Below, in pieces: positions 6,912-11,538 of a stretch of 11,538 bases of DNA; within the stretch, counting starts at the first letter, position 1; every line of letters starts with the position of its first letter. The notes below the pieces were generated by a model that was not told where the DNA came from, made no database searches, and saw nothing but the letters and a program-made list of their open reading frames with translations. The stretch comes from an uncultured Eubacteriales bacterium (GTDB lineage Bacteria > Bacillota > Clostridia > Oscillospirales > Oscillospiraceae): positions 1 to 11,538 of the forward strand of contig URST01000067.1 in assembly GCA_900550585.1 (NCBI GenBank). Direction: 5' to 3'. The translations under genes were made by a program, and so were the position numbers.

Positions 6912-7477
6912 ACGCCTCTCCCTGTCTCGCAGCTGCGCTCCAGCATCCGGCGCAGCGTGCCCTCCAGCAGATAGCCGGTGCGCTCCACCGCAGCCTCGGC
7001 GTCGTCCTTCATGCCCACGCGCAGCCAACGGGAGATCATGCCCAGCAGCGCGCTGGTAAAATACAGCGTCACCGTGCGCAGATCCTCCTCCGACACCGGC
7101 AGGCCGTCGGCGGTGCGGCGCACCAGCGACTCCGTGACGGCGTAGGTAACCTCGTAGATGTGATCCTCCAGCAGATCCCGCTGGCTGGAGTGGAACAGGT
7201 GGTTCACAGCCCTGCGGTGCTGGCGGAGGAAGGTGGTCACCTGCCGGGCGATCTCCGTCCAGTTGCGGTCGGACAGGCCGTCCGCGATCATCTGCGCCGC
7301 CACCGTCTCCATCAGCTCCCGTATCAGGGCATAGATGTCACAGTAGTAGTAATAGAACGTGTTGCGGTTGATGCCGCAGTGCTCGGCAACGTCCACCACG
7401 GAGATCTTGTCCAGCGGCCGCTGCTCCAGCAGCTCCAGAAAGCCCGCCATGATGCGCTTTTTCGTGGTCTGAGCCAT
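6908..7477 (-). CDS. TetR/AcrR-family transcriptional regulator
   Basis: 189 residues. The N-terminal TetR helix-turn-helix is clear: KKRIMAGFLELLEQRPLDKISVVDVAEHCGINRNTFYYYYCDIYAL (about 6-51), with the NRNTFYYYY recognition helix and the usual aromatic run. The remainder is an alpha-helical ligand and dimer domain of the DhaS-like (TetR_C_7) kind by general look. The ATG at 7477 follows a GGGGGA Shine-Dalgarno; the frame is open up to 7573, but that part would be upstream of the transcription start. It overlaps the acyltransferase by ATGA. A long inverted repeat covers the operon's transcription start (7512-7546), so autoregulation of this lipid operon is likely. The ligand is unknown. Confidence 0.9.
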   Translation of the reverse strand: MAQTTKKRIMAGFLELLEQRPLDKISVVDVAEHCGINRNTFYYYYCDIYALIRELMETVAAQMIADGLSDRNWTEIARQVTTFLRQHRRAVNHLFHSSQRDLLEDHIYEVTYAVTESLVRRTADGLPVSEEDLRTVTLYFTSALLGMISRWLRVGMKDDAEAAVERTGYLLEGTLRRMLERSCETGRGV

Positions 7478-7511
7478 GAGTGTCCCCCGTTTCGCTCTTT
7501 TTCCGCGTAGT

Positions 7512-7546
7512 ATCAGTGGACAGGGGCAAGACCCCTGTTCACTGAT
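7512..7546. promoter_or_regulatory. Long inverted repeat at the TetR operon transcription start
   Basis: Arms 7512-7526 and 7532-7546 are complementary over 15 bp with a single G-T pair, around a 5-base centre. The repeat begins in the last bases of the -10 and covers the predicted start and first 20-odd transcribed bases. It could be the TetR-family operator, or a 5' UTR hairpin protecting or attenuating the mRNA. Confidence 0.6.
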
Positions 7547-7573
7547 GATATCTGGTTTCAACGGATTTTGCAA
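7545..7573 (-). promoter_or_regulatory. Promoter of the TetR-acyltransferase-glycosyltransferase operon
   Basis: On the - strand TTGCAA (7573-7568) is 17 bp from TATCAT (7550-7545). The -10 differs from consensus at one base. It is the only clear promoter upstream of the three overlapping genes. Confidence 0.7.
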
Positions 7574-7619
7574 TCTGCCCGGCTTGGGCAGATTTTGCCG
7601 TTTGCCTGATTTTCAGGCA
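7572..7619. repeat. Two tandem hairpins downstream of the PTS gene
   Basis: A 9-bp stem (7572-7580 with 7586-7594) and a 7-bp stem (7603-7609 with 7613-7619) lie between the PTS gene stop and the TetR promoter. They could slow or end transcription of the PTS gene, but neither is followed by a T-run on the - strand, so a standard terminator is not supported. The first stem overlaps the -35 of the TetR operon. Confidence 0.4.
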
Positions 7620-7631
7620 GCGGCGGCAGGA

Positions 7632-8738
7632 TCACAGATCCAGCTTCAGGTCGCCGTCCCTGATCCAGCCCCACTTCCGCAGGGGCACGGCGATGAGCCA
7701 CGTCAGCACGGCGGGCAGCACGAAGGAGATCAGCACCAGCCCCAGCCAGTCCATGCCGGTGATGGCGGCCTTCGTACCGGCGGCCACGTCGCTGACCCAG
7801 CCGGTATAGACGCCGATCTGGCCCACCAGGCCGCAGGTGCCCATGCCGCTGGATATGGCAGGGCCGTTCATCTCCAGCCGGAACAGGCAGGTGGCCAGCG
7901 GGCCGGTAATGGCGGAGGCCAGCGTGGGCGGGATCCATATCCGCGGATTGCGGACGATGTTGCCCATCTGGAGCATGCTGGTGCCCAGTCCCTGGGCGGC
8001 CAGACCGCCCCAGCGGTTCTCCGGGAAGCTCATGACGGCGAAGCCCACCATCTGGGCGCAGCAGCCCGCCACGGCGGCGCCGCCGGCCAGCCCCGTCAGT
8101 CCCAGCGCAAAGCAGATGGCGGCGGAGGAGATGGGCAGCGTCAGGGCGATGCCGATGATGACGGACACCAGAATACCCATAAAGAAGGGCTGCAGCTCCG
8201 TGGCCCACCGGATGGCTGCGCCCACGGCGGCAGCGGCATTGCCCACCGGCGCGGCGATCAGCGCCGAGAGGCCGACGCCGGCCAGCACCGTGACGATAGG
8301 CGTCACGAGAATGTCGATCTTCGTCTCCTTGCTGACGGCCTTGCCAACCTCCGCGGCGAACAGCGCCACGAACAGCACGGCCAGCGGCCCGCCGGCGCCG
8401 CCCATATCGTTGGCGGCAAAGCCCACGGGGATCAGGGAGAACAGCACCAGCGGCGGCGCGTTCAGCGCCCGGGCGATGGCCACGGCCATGCCGGGGCCCA
8501 CCATGGCCGAGCACAGCCCGCCGATGGTGTACTGCACCGCACCGTCGCCCTTGCCCAGCGTGACGATGACGGCGTTGAGAAAGCCGATGTGCAGCTGCTG
8601 GCCCAGTGTGTTGAGGATGGTGCCCACCAGCAGCGTGCAGAAAAGTCCCTGTGCCATGGCGCCCATGGCGTCGATGAAGTAGCGCTTCGCGGAGAAAACG
8701 ATGTCCTTACGGCGTAGGAACGCCCGTATCTTTTCCAT
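7632..8738 (-). CDS. PTS_EIIC_2-type sugar permease (IIC) family membrane protein
   Basis: A 368-residue polytopic membrane protein rich in Gly, Ala, Leu and Val, with about nine or ten hydrophobic segments. The overall sequence, including PISSAAICFALGLTGLAGGA, SFPENRWGG and NGPAISSGMGTCGLVG, fits the PTS_EIIC_2 family (PF13303), membrane components annotated as sugar PTS subunit IIC. No IIA, IIB or sugar-metabolism gene adjoins it, so the sugar and even phosphotransferase use are unproven; it may be an orphan transporter. The frame opens at 8753, but the ATG at 8738 lies 6 bases after GAGGTGG, which the longer form would translate, so 8738 is chosen. Its own promoter sits in the 3' end of the amidotransferase gene. 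Confidence 0.8.
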   Translation of the reverse strand: MEKIRAFLRRKDIVFSAKRYFIDAMGAMAQGLFCTLLVGTILNTLGQQLHIGFLNAVIVTLGKGDGAVQYTIGGLCSAMVGPGMAVAIARALNAPPLVLFSLIPVGFAANDMGGAGGPLAVLFVALFAAEVGKAVSKETKIDILVTPIVTVLAGVGLSALIAAPVGNAAAAVGAAIRWATELQPFFMGILVSVIIGIALTLPISSAAICFALGLTGLAGGAAVAGCCAQMVGFAVMSFPENRWGGLAAQGLGTSMLQMGNIVRNPRIWIPPTLASAITGPLATCLFRLEMNGPAISSGMGTCGLVGQIGVYTGWVSDVAAGTKAAITGMDWLGLVLISFVLPAVLTWLIAVPLRKWGWIRDGDLKLDL

Positions 8739-8782
8739 TCTTTTCCACCTCATATGTAACAGCGGCCCGCGGGTGCGGGCTG

Positions 8783-9409
8783 TCAGCTTCCATTATATAG
8801 GGTGATGCCGCTGTTTGTCAATGCATCTCTGAACCAGCGGAACACCGGCGCGGCGTCGGCGGCGTCTGCCCTCCGGCGGGCGAAGCTCTGGCGCTCCGGA
8901 TGCCACTGCACACCCAGTACAGGCCGGCCCGGGGCATACAGTGCCTCCGCCGTGCCGTCCGGCGCCCATTGGCACAGCCGCAGGCCCTCGCCGGCCCGGC
9001 CCACCGCCTGGTGGTGATTGCTGTTGACCATGGGGGACGGGCCCAGCAGCGCCGCCGGCAGGCCCTCCGCCTTGGTGGGATGCACCATGTCGCCCTCCGG
9101 CAGCTGATGGCCGGGGATATCGTCCAGCAGCGTGCCGCCCCGGAACACGTTGAGGGCCTGCATCCCCCGGCAGATGCCCAGAATGGGGCGGCGCGCCTCC
9201 CAGAAGGCGCGGAGCAGGAACGTCTCCTCCGGCGGCAGCGTGCCGTGGATGTCTCCGCCGCCCGGAAGCAGCAGTCCGCCGCAGCCCAGCGCCGCCATAA
9301 GGCTGCGGCTCACCACCGGACGCAGGCCCACGGACTCCAGCGCCGCCCGATAGTTGGCGTAGTCCGCTGCATCCCCGTAGAGGAACACGGTATTCGTGGG
9401 TTTTCGCAT
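8783..9409 (-). CDS. Class I glutamine amidotransferase, peptidase C26 (gamma-Glu-GABA hydrolase-like)
   Basis: A 208-residue predicted cytosolic hydrolase. The triad of the family is visible: the nucleophile in LGICRGMQALNVF (C80, nucleophile elbow), and QWHPE near the C terminus (H170, E172). LLLPGGGDI (47-54) forms the oxyanion-side loop, and SNHHQAVG (130-137) is a typical C26 segment. PuuD-type enzymes cleave gamma-glutamyl-GABA in putrescine degradation; other members act on other gamma-glutamyl compounds. No polyamine genes are near, so the substrate is open. It is somewhat shorter than PuuD (around 250). The ATG at 9409 has GGGGAGGTG 6 bases upstream; the frame extends to 9502, but that part lies over the divergent tRNA promoter. 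I could not find a clear promoter for it. Confidence 0.88.
   Translation of the reverse strand: MRKPTNTVFLYGDAADYANYRAALESVGLRPVVSRSLMAALGCGGLLLPGGGDIHGTLPPEETFLLRAFWEARRPILGICRGMQALNVFRGGTLLDDIPGHQLPEGDMVHPTKAEGLPAALLGPSPMVNSNHHQAVGRAGEGLRLCQWAPDGTAEALYAPGRPVLGVQWHPERQSFARRRADAADAAPVFRWFRDALTNSGITLYNGS
8792..8821 (-). promoter_or_regulatory. Internal promoter for the PTS IIC gene
   Basis: On the - strand a perfect TTGACA (8821-8816) and a perfect TATAAT (8797-8792) are 18 bp apart, inside the last codons of the amidotransferase gene. Read as TATATA, the spacing is 16. The leader then passes a GC-rich 6-bp hairpin (8765-8770 with 8775-8780) before the PTS Shine-Dalgarno. Confidence 0.75.
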
Positions 9410-9467
9410 GGCTGACACCTCCCCTTCAGCAGATGCGCGCCCGGCGGAAAATATGCCGGAAAGGGTG

Positions 9468-9496
9468 TTGCGCCGCCGGAAAAAATGTGGTATGAT
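9468..9496 (+). promoter_or_regulatory. Promoter preceding the broken tRNA-Ser
   Basis: TTGCGC (9468-9473), a 17-bp spacer and TATGAT (9491-9496), with the tRNA-like 5' end at 9513. It is well placed as the original promoter of the host tRNA gene. The -10 is part of a 23-bp near-palindrome (9490-9512, eight of the nine outermost pairs match). I see no good promoter just upstream of the intact tRNA, so this one may now serve it by read-through. Confidence 0.6.
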
Positions 9497-9512
9497 ACAC
9501 ACCGTGTCATAC

Positions 9513-9553
9513 GCAGCGGTATCGAAGTGGTCATAACGGGGCTGACTCGAAAT
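9513..9553 (+). pseudogene. 5' half of a tRNA-Ser(CGA), broken at the anticodon loop
   Basis: From 9513 the sequence follows a class II tRNA-Ser: acceptor 5' strand GCAGCGG, T8-A9, a D-arm with the AGTGGTC segment, then the anticodon 5' stem CTGA and loop CTCGAAA (anticodon CGA). Right after CTCGAAAT the match ends: the expected 3' stem (TCAG), variable arm, T-arm and the acceptor complement CCGCTGC are all absent here and elsewhere in the window. It is preceded by a promoter. The identification rests on my recall of clostridial tRNA-Ser(CGA) sequences plus the shared AGTGGTC and ACTCGAAAT segments in the intact gene at 9710. Confidence 0.7.
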
Positions 9554-9709
9554 TTCGGCAGAAGCTGGGAATTTCGTCCCCCTGATTCTCCTTGATATTC
9601 CTCAACACAGAAAATCTCAAAATCGAATATTTTTTGCCGTCTCTCCTGTTTTCTCTCCAACGAATTTTTGAGCAAATTTCTGGAAAGAAAACCGGACGAA
9701 AATAGACAC
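9554..9709. other. AT-rich gene-free spacer between the two tRNA-Ser sequences
   Basis: No gene is visible. Composition drops sharply (22 of 60 bases are G or C in 9601-9660, against 41 of 60 in 8401-8460). At its left edge is the perfect 10-bp palindrome CGAAATTTCG (9548-9557), with AATTTCG repeated at 9570-9576; these could be recombinase core-site elements. No convincing -35/-10 pair for the tRNA downstream was found. Confidence 0.5.
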
Positions 9710-9797
9710 GGAGAGTTGTCCGAGTGGTCGAAGGTGCAGCACTCGAAATGCTGTAGACCGAAAGGTCTCTAGGGTTCGAATCCCTAACTCTCCGCCA
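9710..9797 (+). tRNA. tRNA-Ser (anticodon CGA), complete with encoded CCA
   Basis: Every arm pairs. The acceptor is GGAGAGT (9710-9716) with ACTCTCC (9787-9793), the discriminator is G9794 and CCA is encoded at 9795-9797. The anticodon stem is CAGCA (9737-9741) with TGCTG (9749-9753), and the loop CTCGAAA has anticodon CGA at 9744-9746. The long variable arm AGACC-GAAA-GGTCT is diagnostic of serine-type class II tRNAs, and the T-arm is TAGGG-TTCGAAT-CCCTA. The CGA anticodon reads UCG. The sequence differs clearly from the broken copy at 9513, so it is not a simple duplicate. Confidence 0.97.
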
Positions 9798-9798
9798 C

Positions 9799-9834
9799 AA
9801 AAAGCCTGTAAACAAGCCCGTTTACAGGCTTTTT
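9799..9834. terminator. Bidirectional terminator after tRNA-Ser
   Basis: A perfect 15-bp stem (9799-9813 with 9820-9834; five A, GCCTGTAAAC and its complement) with a 6-base loop. It starts two bases after the CCA end and can also stop - strand transcripts from the recombinase gene. Confidence 0.9.
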
Positions 9835-9888
9835 AATTTTTGCCTAAAGGGCAAAGCCCGCACGATTTTCGGTTTTCAGGGGAGAAAA

Positions 9889-11100
9889 TCAGCTGTTCTC
9901 CCCGGCACTGATCGAACTCCAGCGGCTGCTGAAGTCGCCGCCCTCCGGCAGAGCAAGCCCTGTCTCCATCGCCTGCGCCGAAGTGATCTTGGATTTGTAA
10001 TCCAAGTGGGCGTAGATATTCGCCGTGGTGGTAAAGTCGCTGTGCCCCAACCACTCCTGAATGTGCTTGAGGGGGACGCCGTTGGCCAGCAGCAAGCTGG
10101 CACAGCTGTGACGCAGATCGTGAAAGCGCATCCGGCGCAGGCCGTGGCTCTCCAGAAATTTCGGAAATGCGTTGGTCAGGTACTCCACCCGCATCCGCTC
10201 CCCCAGCTCGTCCACGAATACAAAGCCGTCGTATTCATAGTTGTAGCAGTTGCCGCAGACCTGCTTGTTCAGCTCCTGTGCCTCTTTCACCTGCATAAAG
10301 TATTCCCGGAAGCTGCCGATGAGCGGCAGTGTGCGCAGGCTGGACTTGGTCTTGGCGGATTGCTGCTCAAACTCCTGATACTTGCCGTCGATGATCGTTG
10401 AGGTCACGGTGCGCTTTACGGAAATGGTGCCTTGCTCAAAGTCGATGGCGTCCCATTTCAAGCCCACCACCTCGCCACGGCGAAGTCCGTAAAAGGCAGC
10501 CACCAGCACCGGCAGCTCCAGCTTGGTTCCCCGAAGGGCTTCAAACATCTTCTGCATCTCGTCCGCCGAGAGAAAGACCGGCTGAAAGCTGTTCTTTCTG
10601 GGCCGGTCCACCTTGTCCGCCACATTCTGGATCAGCATATCGGTCTTGACTGCATATTTCAGTGCCGAGTGAATGACGGCGTGATAATGGATAACGGTAT
10701 TGGGCGTGACCCGCCTGAGCATTTCGGAATAAAACATCTGCAAATGTCGGGCTTCCAGTTCCCGCAGTGTCAATTTTTTCTTGCGAAAATAAGGGACGAT
10801 GGTGCTTTTCAGCAGTCCTTGATAGGCACCGTAGGTTGCGTGGGCCAGCCTTCCCTTGGCGATCTCCAGCCATTCCAGCAGATAATCGGCAAACAGCATA
10901 TCACTGCTCAGGTCGCCCACCTCTTTGGGCGGCTCAAACTCCGCCCGAAGCCTTGCCAGTTCTGACTCGGCTTTGCGCTTATTTCCCTTTTCGGAAAGCC
11001 CCAGCGAGATCCATTTCGTTTTTCGCTGCCCTCCGGCGTTTTTGTAGTTCAACACGGCATAATACTTGCCGTTTTTCAAAGTCAAATGTCCTGCTACCAT
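9889..11100 (-). CDS. Tyrosine recombinase / integrase
   Basis: A 403-residue site-specific recombinase for integration and probably excision of the element. An N-terminal arm-binding region (about 1-55, LTLKNGKYYAVLNYKN) is followed by a SAM-like core-binding domain (about 65-160) and the catalytic domain. The catalytic set is complete: R207 in YGLRRGE, a lysine in the AKTKSS turn (250-252), H327 and R330 in HDLRHS, H353 in WLGHSDF, and Y363 in NIYAHLD. An unusual CGNC (282-285) in the catalytic domain may be a lineage-specific insert. The ATG at 11100 has AGGAGG 8 bases upstream, so the longer frame to 11145 is not used. It reads toward the tRNA, the usual arrangement for int at an attachment site. 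Its promoter lies in a large inverted repeat. Confidence 0.95.
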   Translation of the reverse strand: MVAGHLTLKNGKYYAVLNYKNAGGQRKTKWISLGLSEKGNKRKAESELARLRAEFEPPKEVGDLSSDMLFADYLLEWLEIAKGRLAHATYGAYQGLLKSTIVPYFRKKKLTLRELEARHLQMFYSEMLRRVTPNTVIHYHAVIHSALKYAVKTDMLIQNVADKVDRPRKNSFQPVFLSADEMQKMFEALRGTKLELPVLVAAFYGLRRGEVVGLKWDAIDFEQGTISVKRTVTSTIIDGKYQEFEQQSAKTKSSLRTLPLIGSFREYFMQVKEAQELNKQVCGNCYNYEYDGFVFVDELGERMRVEYLTNAFPKFLESHGLRRMRFHDLRHSCASLLLANGVPLKHIQEWLGHSDFTTTANIYAHLDYKSKITSAQAMETGLALPEGGDFSSRWSSISAGENS

Positions 11101-11136
11101 TTTGTTTTCCTCCTGTCTCTTTCTATTTGCAGAACA

Positions 11137-11180
11137 GAACTCCAAACCGACAGCATCAGTATACCATCGGTTTGGGGTTC
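11137..11180. promoter_or_regulatory. Large inverted repeat around the integrase promoter -10
   Basis: Arms 11137-11150 and 11167-11180 are complementary at 13 of 14 positions (GAACTCCAAACCGA against TCGGTTTGGGGTTC) across a 16-base centre that contains the -10. The upstream arm lies in the promoter spacer, so both arms are not in the mRNA; this favours a DNA-binding site over an RNA hairpin. A repressor or a recombination accessory protein are candidates. Confidence 0.65.
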
Positions 11181-11186
11181 TCTCTA
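11158..11186 (-). promoter_or_regulatory. Promoter of the integrase gene
   Basis: On the - strand TAGAGA (11186-11181) is 17 bp from TATACT (11163-11158). The -35 matches four of six consensus bases, the -10 five of six. The leader to the ATG at 11100 is about 50 bases and includes the Shine-Dalgarno. Confidence 0.65.
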
Positions 11187-11224
11187 TTCTGCGATTTGTT
11201 TGATTACAGCCGCATCAATACGAA

Positions 11225-11416
11225 TCAGCGGGCATCCCTGTTCCGTTCTCTCTGCCGCTTCAGCAGTTCCAACCCCTTGATGATGTCCCGGCGCATCTGC
11301 TCCTCGGTGTAGCCGGAAGGGAAATATTTCCGCAGCTCCTCCCGCTTGAATTTCAGCTGCTCCTGCTGGTTGGGCTTCGTCTCCGCCAGCACGGCATATC
11401 CTTTGGAAGCGGCGAT
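11225..11416 (-). pseudogene. 5'-truncated C-terminal remnant of a ParB-like gene
   Basis: A 63-codon open stretch ends at TGA (11227-11225). It begins right after an in-frame TGA and has no plausible start. The translation includes AETKPNQQEQLKFKREELRKYFP and SGYTEEQMRRDI, then a basic tail (LLKRQRERNR). This strongly resembles the C-terminal end of ParB/RepB/Spo0J-type partition proteins carried by Tn1549-like conjugative elements (KPNQ, LRKYFP, SYTPxQM, KRQR tail), as I remember them. The DNA-binding and N-terminal ParB domains are missing, so it should be non-functional. An out-of-frame ATG at 11420 opens a different frame over the same bases; its product is low-complexity and is not believed. 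Confidence 0.6.
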
Positions 11417-11420
11417 TCAT

Positions 11421-11538
11421 TTTTCAAGGTACACAGGGAGACAGTCCCCTCAATAGGTAGCCAGCGAGAAGGCCTGTTTTTTAACCCCCTCACTAATCAA
11501 CTGGGAAAAATTTTTCGATTTGTACGAAGGAATTTTGA
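11421..11538. other. AT-rich leader-like region at the window edge
   Basis: No gene is seen. On the - strand there are AT-rich stretches, GAGGGGG followed by TTAAAAAACAGG, then GGGGACTGTCTCCC and CCTTGAAAA just before the ParB remnant. It also holds a perfect 12-bp palindrome, GAAAAATTTTTC (11505-11516). The remnant's open frame ends at the border of this region, so a rearrangement joint near 11416-11420 is likely. Confidence 0.35.

Larger units (their letters stand above)
9545..11538. mobile_element. Left end of an integrative element (partial; continues past the window)
   Basis: The proposed left edge is the anticodon loop of the broken tRNA-Ser, where ACTCGAAAT (9545-9553) is shared with the intact tRNA (9741-9749). 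The segment contains AT-rich DNA, a complete tRNA-Ser(CGA), a tyrosine recombinase reading toward the edge, and a truncated ParB-like gene of the type found on conjugative elements. An alternative edge is the 3' end of the intact tRNA (about 9775-9797), which is the commoner tRNA target. The right end is not in the window. Confidence 0.6.

Noticed and set aside
7572..7619. Terminator for the PTS gene
   Set aside because: Two hairpins exist but no T-run follows on the - strand, so they are listed only as repeats.
7476..8717. Long + strand open frame opposite the TetR and PTS genes
   Set aside because: A low-complexity His/Gln/Gly/Ala-rich translation spanning two genes and a promoter on the other strand; composition effect.
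9441..9479. CCGGCGG/CCGCCGG inverted repeat and GC-rich near-direct repeats upstream of the amidotransferase
   Set aside because: Short, GC-rich and widely spaced; could easily arise by chance in this composition.
9531..9815. - strand frame with RVRDSNPR
   Set aside because: This peptide is the well-known spurious translation of the antisense of a tRNA-Ser; the frame covers the tRNA and the tRNA fragment.
11184..11420. - strand frame starting at ATG 11420
   Set aside because: No Shine-Dalgarno, low-complexity product, and it overlaps the ParB-like remnant in another frame that has protein-like sequence.
1..11538. CRISPR array, insertion-sequence ends, rRNA or known riboswitches
   Set aside because: No spaced direct-repeat array, no transposase gene or matching terminal repeats, and no recognisable rRNA or riboswitch core was found on either strand by eye.

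Overview
The window is GC-rich, mostly protein-coding DNA with strong sigma-A-type promoters, purine-rich Shine-Dalgarno sites and hairpin-plus-T-run terminators. With the gene families present (a small alarmone synthetase, a COG2426 membrane protein, a UgtP/MGDG-type glycosyltransferase, a PTS_EIIC_2 permease), this suggests a Clostridia-class gut Firmicute of the Oscillospiraceae type. The taxon is an inference from composition and gene families, not a database match.

Left part (1-1861, + strand): terminator-like hairpins, then a promoter with a perfect palindrome in its spacer. It drives three overlapping genes: a winged-helix regulator, a GNAT acetyltransferase and a very short kinase-fold protein. 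The palindrome suggests that the regulator controls its own operon.

Centre-left (1889-5108): a Na+/phosphate cotransporter with a PhoU-like tail (- strand), a COG2426 small membrane protein (+ strand) and a RelQ/RelP-type (p)ppGpp synthetase (- strand). Strong bidirectional terminators separate the convergent pairs.

Centre (5258-7573, - strand): an apparent operon in the order TetR regulator, CrtO-like membrane acyltransferase, processive diacylglycerol glycosyltransferase. The three reading frames overlap and share one promoter with a long inverted repeat at the transcription start. It looks like a small regulated glycolipid-synthesis and acylation unit.

Centre-right (7632-9409, - strand): an orphan PTS IIC-type permease with its own promoter inside the 3' end of the next gene, and a class I glutamine amidotransferase (peptidase C26, gamma-Glu-GABA hydrolase family).

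Right part (9468-11538): a junction with a mobile element. A tRNA promoter leads into the 5' half of a tRNA-Ser(CGA), which stops being tRNA-like at the anticodon loop. About 160 bp of AT-rich DNA follows, then an intact but different tRNA-Ser(CGA), a terminator, a tyrosine recombinase gene reading toward the tRNA, and a 5'-truncated ParB-like gene end. The simplest reading is an integrative element that broke the host tRNA-Ser(CGA) at the anticodon loop and carries a complete replacement tRNA. The element continues beyond the right edge.
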